Origin: an uncultured Acidobacteriia bacterium
Lineage (GTDB): Bacteria > Acidobacteriota > Terriglobia > Bryobacterales > Bryobacteraceae
Direction: 5' to 3'
Assembly (NCBI GenBank): GCA_903907865.1
Contig: CAIVPR010000171.1
Coordinates: 1 to 64,000 of the forward strand
Length of the DNA: 64,000 nucleotides
Part shown: positions 16,886 to 25,446 of the stretch, in pieces
Position numbering within the stretch: position 1 is the stretch's first letter
Layout of the letters: every line of letters begins with the position of its first letter
Notes under the pieces: generated by a model
What the model was told of the DNA's origin: nothing
The model's input: the letters and a program-made list of their open reading frames with translations, nothing else
Database searches by the model: none
Translations under genes and position numbers: made by a program

Positions 16886-18421
16886 ATGCTGCGACCCCCT
16901 CCCGGGCTTCCGAAACTAGCCGCCGCATTCACGCTGTCCCTCCTTTGCCTGGCAGCCGTGGGCTGTGCGCCGAAGAAGCTGACGGCAATCGACCACCTCA
17001 AACCCTGTGCGGCCACAGACGGCTTCGGTGACGCCTATTGCGGCACCTACGACGTTTGGGAGGACCGCGAGGCGAAATCAGGCCGCAAGATCTCCTTGCG
17101 GATCGTCGTACTGCCCGCCCTTAAGCAACATCCGGCGCCGGATCCCTTGTTTTTCCTCGCGGGAGGCCCGGGCCAAGGAGCCGCGTCGCTTGCAGGCGCG
17201 GTGAAGGACGCCTTCCGGCCCGTTCAAACGCAGCGCGACATTGTGTTTGTGGACCAACGGGGCACTGGCAAGTCGAATCCGCTGAACTGCAAACCTACCG
17301 ACGCGGAAGCCAAGGCTGAAGAAGACGAGGAGGATCAGGACAGCGCCTCGCCGGTGATGCTCAACCGGCTCCGAGCCTGTGTCGACAAGCTCAAGGACAA
17401 GGCCGATCTCACCAAGTACACGACCACCATCGCGATGGATGACTTGGACGATGTCCGCAAGTTCCTCGGCTACGACAAGATCAATCTCTATGGAGGCTCC
17501 TACGGCACACGAGCCGCCTTTGTCTATGCCCGGCAGCATGCGGCCAACACCCGGGCGGTGATCCTAGACGGCGTCGCGCCAACCGACATGGCCCTGCCGC
17601 TCTACATGGCGCGCGACGGCCAGCGGGCGATCGACCTCTTGGTGCGGGATTGCGAAAAAGACAGCGGGTGCGCCAAGCGCTTCCCCAAGCTGGGCGAACG
17701 TATCAAGGCATTGATTTCCGGTCTGGCCGCCCACCCCAGAAAGATCCACTACACCAACCCGCGTACCGGCATCGAGGCCGACATGGACGTAAGAAGCGCG
17801 GTCGTCTCCGGAGTCCTGTTCTCTATCCTGTACTCTCCGACCTCGGCGTCGTTGCTGCCGCTGCTGGTCGAACAGGCGGAAAAGGGCAACTACGGCGGGT
17901 TGCTTTCCATTGGAGCGGCTTTCGACCCCACGGCCGAGGGGATGGCCATGGGAATGCATTTCTCGGTCGTCTGCGCTGAGGACGCTCCGCGCATCAATGC
18001 CGATGCCATCGCCAAGGTGGCCGCGGGCTCGGTCTTCGGCACGGACATTGCCGACCTTCGTTTGAAGGTTTGCCAGTTCTGGCCGAAGGGCAAGGTCGAT
18101 CCGGCCTACTACGACACAACCCCGTCGGATCTTCCGACCCTCATCCTGTCCGGCGAGTTGGACCCGGTCACTCCGCCAGGCTGGGGTCAGCAAGTGGCCG
18201 ACAAGTGGAAAAACGCCCGGCACGTCGTGGTTCCGGGAAATGGCCACGGTGCCATTCTCACCGGTTGCGTGCTGAAATTGGCTTCGAGTTTTCTCGATAC
18301 GGCCGACGCCTCCAAACTCGACACAGGCTGCGTGAACAAAGTGAAACGCGCTCCGTTTTTCCTCGGACCCTCGGGTCCCGACCCCATGGCCGGAATGACG
18401 GCAAAGGCGGACCAGAAATGA
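16886..18421 (+). CDS. Lipoprotein alpha/beta-hydrolase, S33 tripeptidyl-aminopeptidase-like
   Basis: A 511-residue protein. The start at 16886 is chosen because MLRPPPGLPKLAAAFTLSLL then CLAAVGC forms a lipoprotein signal with lipobox Cys. The alpha/beta-hydrolase landmarks are complete: oxyanion loop FFLAGGPGQGAA, nucleophile elbow LYGGSYGTRAA near residue 204, acid LSGELDPVTPP and histidine VVPGNGHGAI. The TAP-like C-terminal extension matches S33 prolyl/tripeptidyl aminopeptidases. It would act on peptides in the periplasm. Its stop overlaps the ATG of the ABC ATPase (ATGA at 18418-18421), so it is translationally coupled with a NatAB-type exporter. Confidence 0.88.
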   Translation: MLRPPPGLPKLAAAFTLSLLCLAAVGCAPKKLTAIDHLKPCAATDGFGDAYCGTYDVWEDREAKSGRKISLRIVVLPALKQHPAPDPLFFLAGGPGQGAASLAGAVKDAFRPVQTQRDIVFVDQRGTGKSNPLNCKPTDAEAKAEEDEEDQDSASPVMLNRLRACVDKLKDKADLTKYTTTIAMDDLDDVRKFLGYDKINLYGGSYGTRAAFVYARQHAANTRAVILDGVAPTDMALPLYMARDGQRAIDLLVRDCEKDSGCAKRFPKLGERIKALISGLAAHPRKIHYTNPRTGIEADMDVRSAVVSGVLFSILYSPTSASLLPLLVEQAEKGNYGGLLSIGAAFDPTAEGMAMGMHFSVVCAEDAPRINADAIAKVAAGSVFGTDIADLRLKVCQFWPKGKVDPAYYDTTPSDLPTLILSGELDPVTPPGWGQQVADKWKNARHVVVPGNGHGAILTGCVLKLASSFLDTADASKLDTGCVNKVKRAPFFLGPSGPDPMAGMTAKADQK

Positions 18422-19164
18422 TCCAAGTCCGCGAACTGCGCAAGCACTTCGGAGCGGTCAAGGCGGTGGACGGCGTCTCCTTCGACGCGCCGGACGGCAC
18501 CGTAACCGCGCTTCTAGGCCCCAACGGCGCGGGGAAGACAACCACGCTCCGCATGATCTACGGGTTGATGAAACCCGATTCGGGCAGCATCGATATCGAC
18601 GGAGTGGACGCAGTCGCCCGGCCCCTCGACGGCCAATCGCGGCTCGGCGTCCTGCCCGATGTCTCCGGCCTCTATCCGCGCCTCACCGCGCGCGAACATA
18701 TCCGATACTTCGGCAATCTGCAAGGGTTGAAGGGGGCGGAGCTGGAACGCCGGATCGACAAGTGGATTGAGATCCTCGACCTCTCGAAGGTTGCGGACCG
18801 ACGCGTCGGAGGTTTCTCGCACGGCGAGCGCACGAAGGTCGCCATTGCGCGCGCACTTGTCCATGCTCCTCAGAACGTCCTGCTCGACGAGCCGACCAAC
18901 GGCCTCGACGTGATGAGCACGCGCGCTGTCCGCGAGGTCATCCGCCATCTGAAGGCGGAAGGGCGCTGCGTGATGTTCTCCAGCCACGTGATGCAGGAGG
19001 TTTCGGCTCTCTCCGACCGCATCGTGATCATCTCCAGCGGCCGCGTCATCGCGGAGGGCACCGCGCCGGAGCTGGTTGCGCTCTCCGGCAAATCGACGCT
19101 CGAAGACGCCTTTGTCTCGCTCACGGGACTGCAAGGGCCCGAGGAAGGGAGCCATTCCGCATGA
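18418..19164 (+). CDS. ABC transporter ATP-binding protein, NatA-like
   Basis: A 248-residue ATPase with all ABC motifs: Walker A GPNGAGKTT, Q-loop region in GVLPDVSGLYPRLTAREH, signature FSHGERTKVAIARAL, Walker B VLLDEPTNGLD and H-loop FSSHVMQE. The signature is SHGER in place of LSGGQ, as in the NatA/CcmA subfamily. With the next gene it forms an ABC-2 exporter similar to NatAB sodium efflux systems; the substrate is inferred only from family resemblance. It overlaps both neighbours by ATGA tetranucleotides. Confidence 0.9.
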   Translation: MIQVRELRKHFGAVKAVDGVSFDAPDGTVTALLGPNGAGKTTTLRMIYGLMKPDSGSIDIDGVDAVARPLDGQSRLGVLPDVSGLYPRLTAREHIRYFGNLQGLKGAELERRIDKWIEILDLSKVADRRVGGFSHGERTKVAIARALVHAPQNVLLDEPTNGLDVMSTRAVREVIRHLKAEGRCVMFSSHVMQEVSALSDRIVIISSGRVIAEGTAPELVALSGKSTLEDAFVSLTGLQGPEEGSHSA

Positions 19165-20336
19165 ACTTTACCAGAATCAAGGCCGTGGCGGTCAAGGAGT
19201 TCACGGACGGCTTCCGCGACAAGCGCGCCATATATACCGTCCTGTTTTCGGCTGTCTTCGGGCCACTCATGATCGCCTTTCTCCTCACCCAGATCGCGGG
19301 CCAGGAGAAGTCGGCGAACGACATCAAGATCCCGGTGGTGGGTCGGGAGTACGCGCCGGTGCTCATGAACTGGCTGGAGCAGCAACCGGGGGTTCAAATC
19401 GTGGCCGGCCCGGCCGATCCCGAAAAAGCCGTCACGGACCGCACTGTGGAGTACGTCCTGGTGGTGGACAAGGACTTCGCGAAGAGGTTCGGCGAATCGC
19501 GTCCAGCCAAGGTGCAACTGTTCGGCGATTCCACCCGAACCCAGGGACGGTCGGCCCTCCGTCGCGTGAAAAATCTGTTGCAGGCATTCAGCGGCCAGAT
19601 TGGCGGCATGCGTTTGGCGGCGCGGGGGGTCAGTCCGGCGATCGCGGCCGCGATGAAGGTCGAGGACGTGGAAGTCTCCAGCGCCAGGGCGCGGGCGGCG
19701 ATGATCTTCAACATCATTCCCATGTTCCTGTTGCTGGCGGCCTTCACGGGTGGCATGCAGATTGCGACGGACTCGACGGCGGGCGAGCGGGAACGCGGCT
19801 CGTTGGAACCGCTGATGCTGAATCCGGTGCCCCGCTGGGAGTTGATCACGGGGAAATGGCTGGCGGCGGTGGCCGGGTCGTCGGCGTCGATGCTCCTGAC
19901 GCTGGTGATCACGTCCAACGTGCTGCTACGGCTGCCGCTGGAGGATCTCGGGATCCGATTCCAGATGGGCTCGCAGGAAATGGCCGCCTTGATGGCCGCC
20001 GTCATCCCGATGGCGCTCCTGGGGCCGGCCATGATCATCTATCTGGCCTGTTTCGCCAAGTCCTACAAGGAAGCGCAGAGCTACATGGGCTTCCTGGTTT
20101 CGTTCGTCACCATCCCGGGCGTGCTCTCGACCTTCTACCCCGTCACGAACCGGCCTTGGCTGAGACCGATTCCCATCATCGGGCAATACTCGCTGTCACT
20201 CGACGTGTTGGGTGGCCACGATGTCTCCGTCTGGGGCTTGGTGGCGGCGGCGGTGTCGGCTGTGGTCTGCGTGGGGATTCTGCTGCGGTTGGCGACGGGC
20301 AAATTGTCGGACGAGAAGGTCGTCTTCGGGCGGTAG
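19161..20336 (+). CDS. ABC-2 permease, NatB-like
   Basis: A 391-residue permease. An N-terminal membrane segment (YTVLFSAVFGPLMIAFLLTQ) is followed by a roughly 130-residue periplasmic loop, then five or so hydrophobic segments from about residue 185 (MIFNIIPMFLLLAAFTGG) to the C-terminus (VWGLVAAAVSAVVCVGILLR). AGERERGSLEPLMLNPV is the conserved cytoplasmic motif of the NatB/ABC-2 family. Partner of the preceding ATPase, with ATGA coupling. Probably exports a small substrate or ions; it cannot be specified. Confidence 0.88.
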   Translation: MNFTRIKAVAVKEFTDGFRDKRAIYTVLFSAVFGPLMIAFLLTQIAGQEKSANDIKIPVVGREYAPVLMNWLEQQPGVQIVAGPADPEKAVTDRTVEYVLVVDKDFAKRFGESRPAKVQLFGDSTRTQGRSALRRVKNLLQAFSGQIGGMRLAARGVSPAIAAAMKVEDVEVSSARARAAMIFNIIPMFLLLAAFTGGMQIATDSTAGERERGSLEPLMLNPVPRWELITGKWLAAVAGSSASMLLTLVITSNVLLRLPLEDLGIRFQMGSQEMAALMAAVIPMALLGPAMIIYLACFAKSYKEAQSYMGFLVSFVTIPGVLSTFYPVTNRPWLRPIPIIGQYSLSLDVLGGHDVSVWGLVAAAVSAVVCVGILLRLATGKLSDEKVVFGR

Positions 20337-20345
20337 GCGAGACGC

Positions 20346-20383
20346 AAAAAAAAACGGCAGAGATTCGGAGGAGATCTCTGCCG
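20346..20383 (-). terminator. Intrinsic terminator with CUCCUCCGA loop
   Basis: On the minus strand a perfect 10-bp stem (20374-20383 with 20355-20364) closes a 9-nt loop reading CTCCTCCGA and is followed by nine T residues (A-run 20346-20354). It ends the candidate small RNA described at 20346-20553. The loop is complementary to Shine-Dalgarno sequences. Confidence 0.85.
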
Positions 20384-20553
20384 TCCTACCTAACTGACTG
20401 GCTGCAGGTCGGAGGAGCCTGTCGCCAGCTGGAGTCGTCTGTCTTCCGGTTGCAGGATTCCTCCTGGCGGTGGACGTCTCCCTAGGTAAACCATGCGGGG
20501 TACCTGCTTTAGTGACGTTCGGGAGCAGTCAGTGGATTCACGCGCACCCGGAT
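20346..20553 (-). ncRNA. Candidate rod-shaped small RNA with two anti-Shine-Dalgarno motifs
   Basis: No protein gene is seen between 20337 and 20743. On the minus strand three nested complementary pairs form a rod: 20526-20532 with 20394-20400 (CTGACTG/CAGTCAG), 20502-20507 with 20404-20409 (GCAGGT/ACCTGC) and 20464-20469 with 20423-20428 (CGCCAG/CTGGCG). The transcript would end at the T9 terminator 20346-20383. The 9-mer CTCCTCCGA occurs twice, in the internal bubble (20409-20417) and in the terminator loop (20365-20373). A candidate promoter lies at 20582-20587 (TTGGCA) and 20560-20565 (TTTAGT), spacing 16. It could be a Shine-Dalgarno-targeting sRNA; a 6S-like RNA is an alternative. It may also be part of the rnc 3' untranslated region. 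Confidence 0.5.
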
Positions 20554-20657
20554 TCCGTCACTAAAAAGAAATGTTTCTAGATGCCAATATATCACAATCC
20601 GGGATTCCCCGAACCCTTTTCTTCCGCACCGAAGGCTTCCTCGCCGTCGTGACCGCG

Positions 20658-20729
20658 CAAACACTCCCTTGCGGTCGTGGCTCGGTAAGCTGCTGATTCC
20701 GCCGAGCCGTGACCGCGAGGGCGCGTTTG
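20658..20729. repeat. REP-like imperfect palindrome downstream of rnc
   Basis: Two 28-nt arms (20658-20685 and 20702-20729) are inverted near-complements (about 23 of 28 positions) around a 16-nt spacer. The right arm core CCGAGCCGTGACCGCGAGGG resembles the repeats inside the gene at 1346-2293. Translations of such elements (SRDREGAF here) recur in spurious frames of acidobacterial genomes, consistent with a dispersed REP-type element. Confidence 0.6.
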
Positions 20730-20743
20730 TATGTGCAAATGCT

Positions 20744-21487
20744 CTAGTCCGCCGCGCGTTCGCGCAGGGTCCGACAGACTTCGCGAGCCGCGTTGTGGGT
20801 GGCGACCTTCTTGGACGACCCTTCGCCGGACGCCACAACTTCGCCTCCCATGCGCACTTCAACGCGGAAGACGCGCGCGTGGCCGGGTCCGTACTCGTCC
20901 ACGAGCAGATACTCGGGTCGGGGAAGGTTCCGCTCGCGGACGAGTCTGTCGAGTTCCGAACGGTAGTCCTGCGGCGCGCCGGCACCGGCGAGTTGTTCCA
21001 GTTCGCCTTGCGAGGGCAGGATACGCGGGAGTAGCACAATACGCGCGGCATCTTGTCCGCCATCTAGGTAGATAGCCGCCAGCAGGGCTTCGAAGGCATT
21101 GACCAGCAGGCGCTGCTTGGTGCGGCCTCCAGCGGTTTCCTCGCCACGGCCGAGATGCAGGTAACGACCGAGGTCGAGCTTCTGGGCTGCGGCGACCAAG
21201 TGGTTGGCGCTGACGAGATGGTTCTTGACCAAGGAAAGCTGGCCTTCCTGGAAGGTCTGAAAGCGGTGGAAGAGCCAGTCGCTGACGAGGAGGCCGAGCA
21301 CGGAGTCGCCGAGGAATTCGAGGCGCTCGTTGTCTTCCGGGGGCGTGGCGGGGTCTGCGGGCACGGCTTCACCCGACCGGCTCTCGTTCGCGCGCGAACT
21401 GTGCGTTAGCGCGCGAACGAGGATGCCGCGATTGGAAAAGCGGTAGCCGAGGGCTTCCTCGAGATCCCCGAGGTTGGGTTTTTCCAC
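20744..21487 (-). CDS. rnc: Ribonuclease III
   Basis: A 247-residue endonuclease that cleaves double-stranded RNA, including rRNA precursors. The catalytic signature NERLEFLGDSVLGLLVSDWL starts at residue 53; the second acidic cluster is in NAFEALLAAIYLDGG. A C-terminal double-stranded-RNA-binding domain follows (DYRSELDRLVRERNLPRPEY ... GEGSSKKVATHNAAREV). The start is a GTG at 21487, 11 bases after the stop of the TPR gene, chosen because family N-termini begin close to this point (LEEALGYRFSNR). A short acidic/Pro insert (SRSGEAVPADPATPP) precedes the catalytic motif. Same strand and operon as the two TPR genes upstream. Confidence 0.93.
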   Translation of the reverse strand: MEKPNLGDLEEALGYRFSNRGILVRALTHSSRANESRSGEAVPADPATPPEDNERLEFLGDSVLGLLVSDWLFHRFQTFQEGQLSLVKNHLVSANHLVAAAQKLDLGRYLHLGRGEETAGGRTKQRLLVNAFEALLAAIYLDGGQDAARIVLLPRILPSQGELEQLAGAGAPQDYRSELDRLVRERNLPRPEYLLVDEYGPGHARVFRVEVRMGGEVVASGEGSSKKVATHNAAREVCRTLRERAAD

Positions 21488-21498
21488 TGGCGTTTTGG

Positions 21499-22251
21499 CT
21501 ACTTCTTGGGGAGCATGGCTTGGGCGCGGGCCTTGTCCTTGGCGGCAATGTCCTTGACTTGGGCATTGGCCGCGGGATGGTTGGCTGCCTTGTCGAACCA
21601 CGTTATTGCCTGCTCGTACTTCTTGATGTCGAGCAGGACGCGGCCGGCGCGGATCAGGTCGGTCGGGTCGCCGTCCATGTCGGCGGTCTTCTGGAAGTCG
21701 GCGGCGACCTCGTCCATCTTGTTCGAGTAGGCCGCGGCCACGCCCAAGGCGAAGTAGCACTGACCCGCCATGTCATTTTTGCTGGCAGTCCAGTCGGCGT
21801 CCGGGAGCTGGGGATTGGGCTTTTCGACGGTCTTCAGGGCTTCCAAGGCGTCGTTGGCGTACTTGGTGATCTTCCCGAGCTTCTCGGCCTTGTCGAGGTC
21901 GTTGCTCTTGGTGGTGGTGGCGTAGGTACGGGCCAGGAGGACGCTGGCCTGGTAGTTCTTGGCGTCGGCATCCAGCGATTGCTCGCCGTATACGATCACT
22001 TTTTCGTTGTTGCCCATCTGCAAGTAGGCATCAGCCTCCAAGTAGAGGGCGTAGCTCTTGAACTCGGTGTCGGCGAACTTGGTGATCAGGTCGTCGGCCG
22101 CCTTGATGCGGGCTGCGGGATCCGGTGCCTGGATCACGGCTTGGACCGCTGTCGCCTCGCTCTTGGACTTCACTTTCGGTTGCTTGCCTTGCGCGAAGGC
22201 TTGGGCTGTTGCGGCCAACAGCACCGCGGTCAGAATGGCGTAGCGCCTCAT
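21499..22251 (-). CDS. Exported TPR-like protein
   Basis: A 250-residue protein with signal peptide MRRYAILTAVLLAATAQAFAQ. The rest is alpha-helical with TPR-like units: FKSYALYLEADAYLQMGNNE, YQASVLLARTYATTT, CYFALGVAAAYSNKMDEVAA and AGRVLLDIKKYEQAITWFDK. This is a periplasmic scaffold of a type common in Acidobacteria, with partner unknown. Its stop lies 11 bases before rnc and its start 21 bases after the next TPR gene, so the three form an operon on the minus strand. Confidence 0.8.
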   Translation of the reverse strand: MRRYAILTAVLLAATAQAFAQGKQPKVKSKSEATAVQAVIQAPDPAARIKAADDLITKFADTEFKSYALYLEADAYLQMGNNEKVIVYGEQSLDADAKNYQASVLLARTYATTTKSNDLDKAEKLGKITKYANDALEALKTVEKPNPQLPDADWTASKNDMAGQCYFALGVAAAYSNKMDEVAADFQKTADMDGDPTDLIRAGRVLLDIKKYEQAITWFDKAANHPAANAQVKDIAAKDKARAQAMLPKK

Positions 22252-22272
22252 CTCTTTCGATTCTCCTAAAAG

Positions 22273-23748
22273 TTATTGAACGGATTGCGACTCTTTACGG
22301 GCGGCTTCGAGCGCCAACGGGGACGCGTCTTTCACCGCCAATGCCTGTTTGTAGTACTCCGTGGCCTTATCCGGCTCATTGGACGCCTTGGAGAGCCGGG
22401 CCAGATACACGTAACACCAACCTTTTGTAAACGGGTCCGGGGACGAGCCGAGTGCCTTTTCGAACAGCCTAACAGCCGCGTCTGGCTGGCGCTGGATCGC
22501 GGCGATGCGGCCCATGCCGAACCACGCCTGGGAGTGCTCCTCCTCGGAGCCCCGCTGTTCCAAGGCCTTCAGGTACAACTCCTTGGCCTTGTCGTAGCTC
22601 TTGTCCTTGTATTTCGATTCCGCTTCGTCGAGGACCTTGGCCGAGGGCGACCGTTCGACTTCGCCGACCACCACCTGCTGCGCCTTGCGTTGCAGCGGCC
22701 CGGCGTCGAACTTGATTGAGGAGATGCGGGCGATCTCCCGCTTCAGGTCGATTTCCTTGGCCATGTCCTCGGCGTAAAAGCGGAGACCCTGCTGCTGCTG
22801 CTCGAAGGCTGGTAGTTGTTCCGCGAAATACTGGGTGAGCACGTAGCCTTGGCGCATGGCCATGTCGACGGCACCCTTGTTCTTGTCGAGCCGGGCTTCC
22901 ACCGCCTTGATCAGGCTCTCGGAAGCAAGGAGGACGAAATCGTTCTTGTAGCTGTCGCTGAGCGGGGAAAGCTGCACCAAATCGAGCAGGGACCGCTTCT
23001 GCTGCAGGTCGATCCCGTACTTGATCATGATGGGATCGATCTCGAAGTGCAGGTAGGCGTGGCGGATGTCGTACATCGGCGGCTCGGGCCATGGGGTCAC
23101 GATGACGAAGGCGTCGTCGCCGTAGTTGCGGGTTTGTACCTGCTTGGGGTTGCCGAGGAGGTCGATGTAGACCTGGAAGCGGCGGCCGAGGTAGCCCGCA
23201 GTGGAGACGCGCAGGTAGCCGTCGACCTTGCTGGTCATGGCGACCAGCGGAGCGTGGTACTTCTCCAGTTCCCTGTCGTAGACGGGCTTGGATTGCCGCC
23301 AAGCCGCCGGGAGGTTGAGTTGGCGGCTCAGGTCGATCATTAGGGGCGCGAGGCCTTCGAGGATTTTGGCGTCGGGCGGAACCTCGACGTCGCGCGTGCG
23401 CCAGCCGAAGTCGGGCTGGCCTGCCACGGAGAGCGCCCAGGAGATGTATTGTGAAAGGTCTTGGGCTGCGGTCTTACGGTGGCCGTTGGCGGCGAAGAAC
23501 CGTTTCAGTTCCGGCAGCACCGCGGGATTGGCCTGTTCGACGAACTCGCGGATCTTCTGGCGGAGCGGGCTGTTGTCCGGGAGCTTGATGCCTTCGTCAT
23601 AACCGGCGGCGTTGATGGCCACGAGGACGTAGAAGAGGTTCTCGTTGGCGTCGAGGACAAGGTTGTCGGCGGCACGCGCAGGTACGGCAAGGCCACCCGA
23701 CGCCATGAGGCACAGGGCGGCGGCAATCGGAAGGGTCGGAGACTTCAT
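22273..23748 (-). CDS. Exported TPR protein with degenerate HxxxH peptidase-like motif
   Basis: A 491-residue protein. The signal peptide MKSPTLPIAAALCLMASGGL ends at ARA. The central part contains PPMYDIRHAYLHFEIDPIMI, where HAYLH is an HxxxH lacking the Glu of an HExxH peptidase site; related acidobacterial TPR proteins have RHTYLH at this place. It may be a remnant of a metallopeptidase fold. Residues from about 390 form TPR units (YKDKSYDKAKELYLKALEQR, AWFGMGRIAAIQRQPDAAVR, YVYLARLSKASNEPDKATEY). Heads the operon with the smaller TPR gene and rnc. An unusual hairpin with a T-run lies in its leader (23858-23934). Confidence 0.75.
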   Translation of the reverse strand: MKSPTLPIAAALCLMASGGLAVPARAADNLVLDANENLFYVLVAINAAGYDEGIKLPDNSPLRQKIREFVEQANPAVLPELKRFFAANGHRKTAAQDLSQYISWALSVAGQPDFGWRTRDVEVPPDAKILEGLAPLMIDLSRQLNLPAAWRQSKPVYDRELEKYHAPLVAMTSKVDGYLRVSTAGYLGRRFQVYIDLLGNPKQVQTRNYGDDAFVIVTPWPEPPMYDIRHAYLHFEIDPIMIKYGIDLQQKRSLLDLVQLSPLSDSYKNDFVLLASESLIKAVEARLDKNKGAVDMAMRQGYVLTQYFAEQLPAFEQQQQGLRFYAEDMAKEIDLKREIARISSIKFDAGPLQRKAQQVVVGEVERSPSAKVLDEAESKYKDKSYDKAKELYLKALEQRGSEEEHSQAWFGMGRIAAIQRQPDAAVRLFEKALGSSPDPFTKGWCYVYLARLSKASNEPDKATEYYKQALAVKDASPLALEAARKESQSVQ

Positions 23749-23857
23749 CAGTTTCAATACGCGCGAGCCTCTCCAGAAAAAACGCGGACGACCTAGTCGC
23801 AGCGGGGGCGGGTGTCTACCCGGTATCGAGCCGCGTCCGCGCGACTCGTCCGCTCCC

Positions 23858-23934
23858 AAAAAAACAGCACACGTCCCGCCGCGTTCCGAACCGTTCCGGT
23901 CCCAATCACGATGAGCGACGCGACTCGTGTGCTG
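23858..23934 (-). other. Terminator-like structured element upstream of the TPR operon
   Basis: On the minus strand CAGCACACG (23926-23934) pairs perfectly with CGTGTGCTG (23865-23873), enclosing 52 nt that can form an inner stem (CCG..AACgGTT..CGG), and is followed by seven T residues (23858-23864). It lies 110 bases before the TPR gene start. It could be a leader attenuator or the 3' end of a short RNA. There is no protein gene in 23749-23966. Confidence 0.4.
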
Positions 23935-23966
23935 AAGGGTAGTTTACCATCAATTATTTGGAAGAC

Positions 23967-25412
23967 GTGAACCGCTCGTTCAGCATCATGATGGTCGCCT
24001 CGGAATGCGCCCCGCTCGCCAAGAGCGGCGGGCTGGCCGACGTTCTGGGCGCGCTCCCCAAGGCCCTTGTTTCCCTGGGCCACCGGGTGGCGGTGGTGAT
24101 CCCACGCTACATGGGTGCGAGGCAGGTGGAAGCCGAACGCATCAACACCCGCATGCCGGTCGAACTCGGCGGTTGGCACTTCGACCCTGCCGTATGCCGC
24201 TACGAGGCCGACGGCGTGACCTACTTCTTCGTCGAGCACGCCGGCCTCTACGGGCGCGACGGCCTCTACGGTGACCGCCACGGCGATTTCGGCGACAACC
24301 ACCTGCGCTTCGGCCTGCTGTGCAAGGCTGCCTTGGAGATTTCCAAGCTCTATTTTCCGGCCCAGATCTTCCATTGCCATGACTGGCAGGCGGGACTGCT
24401 GCCGTTGTACCTGAAGGCGTTCGGCGGCAACCCCGATCCGATGCTCAACGCGGCCAAGACCGTGATGACTATCCACAACATGGGCTACCGGGGAATTTTC
24501 CCGAAGCCCCGGATGGGGGAACTCTCGTTGCCTAGCTGGTTGTTCCGGTCCGACCTGATCGAGTTTTGGGGCGACATCAGCTTGTTGAAGGCTGGCTTGG
24601 TTTACGCCGATGGCATCACCACGGTGAGCCCGACCTATGCGAAGGAAATTCAGACACCGGACGGCGGTTTCGGGCTGGATGGCCTGCTGCGGGCGCGGTC
24701 GTCGGCGGTGGCGGGCATTTTGAACGGGGTGGATTACGGGGTGTGGAACCCCGAGACTGACACGTATCTACCTGCCCACTATTCGGTGAACGACCTGTCG
24801 GGCAAGGCCGACTGCAAGCTCGCGCTGTTGCGCGAATTGGGGTTGCCGGACGAGGCGATGAACCGGCCCGTGCTGGGCATCGTGTCGCGGTTTGCCGATC
24901 AAAAGGGATTCGACCTGATCGGGCAGGTTGCGTGGCAGCTTTTCCAGGACGACGTATATCTGGCGGTGCTGGGAAGCGGCGTTCCGTATGACGGCCTGTT
25001 CCGGGGCTTGCGCGAGCGCTATCCGAATCGGGTGGGGCTGCGGGTGGGCTACGACGAGCAACTGGCGCACCGGATCGAGGCGGGTTCCGACATCTTCCTC
25101 ATGCCGAGCCGCTACGAGCCGTGCGGGCTGAACCAGATGTACAGCTTGCGGTATGGCACCGTGCCGGTGGTTCGCGCCGTGGGCGGGCTCGAAGACACGG
25201 TTGAGAACTGGCCGCCGGAATCGGCCACCGGTTTCAAATTCAACGACTATACCGGACAGGCGCTGCTGGGGACAGTTCGGGCTGCCGTGCATGCGTGGGC
25301 GGACCGCGACGCGTGGACCGCGATGATGGTCCGGGGCATGAACAAGGATTTCTCGTGGGAGGCTGCCGCAAGGGGATATTCGCGCCTGTACAGTGCGCTG
25401 CATCCTTTTTGA
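23967..25412 (+). CDS. glgA: Glycogen synthase (ADP-glucose type, GT5)
   Basis: About 481 residues. It transfers glucose from ADP-glucose to growing alpha-1,4-glucan in glycogen synthesis. The N-terminal IMMVASECAPLAKSGGLADV carries the KxGGL nucleotide-sugar motif; HCHDWQAGLLPLYLK and MTIHNMGYRGIFP are family landmarks; the C-terminal MPSRYEPCGLNQMYSLRYGT is the donor-site signature, followed by VRAVGGLEDTV. The start codon is uncertain: GTG 23967 gives MNRSFSIMMVASE, and TTG 23958 would add three residues. No glgB or glgC lies in the window. It is divergent from the TPR operon. Confidence 0.93.
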   Translation: MNRSFSIMMVASECAPLAKSGGLADVLGALPKALVSLGHRVAVVIPRYMGARQVEAERINTRMPVELGGWHFDPAVCRYEADGVTYFFVEHAGLYGRDGLYGDRHGDFGDNHLRFGLLCKAALEISKLYFPAQIFHCHDWQAGLLPLYLKAFGGNPDPMLNAAKTVMTIHNMGYRGIFPKPRMGELSLPSWLFRSDLIEFWGDISLLKAGLVYADGITTVSPTYAKEIQTPDGGFGLDGLLRARSSAVAGILNGVDYGVWNPETDTYLPAHYSVNDLSGKADCKLALLRELGLPDEAMNRPVLGIVSRFADQKGFDLIGQVAWQLFQDDVYLAVLGSGVPYDGLFRGLRERYPNRVGLRVGYDEQLAHRIEAGSDIFLMPSRYEPCGLNQMYSLRYGTVPVVRAVGGLEDTVENWPPESATGFKFNDYTGQALLGTVRAAVHAWADRDAWTAMMVRGMNKDFSWEAAARGYSRLYSALHPF

Positions 25413-25446
25413 CGGCGGGCGACTCTATATCAACTGAAGAGGACAT

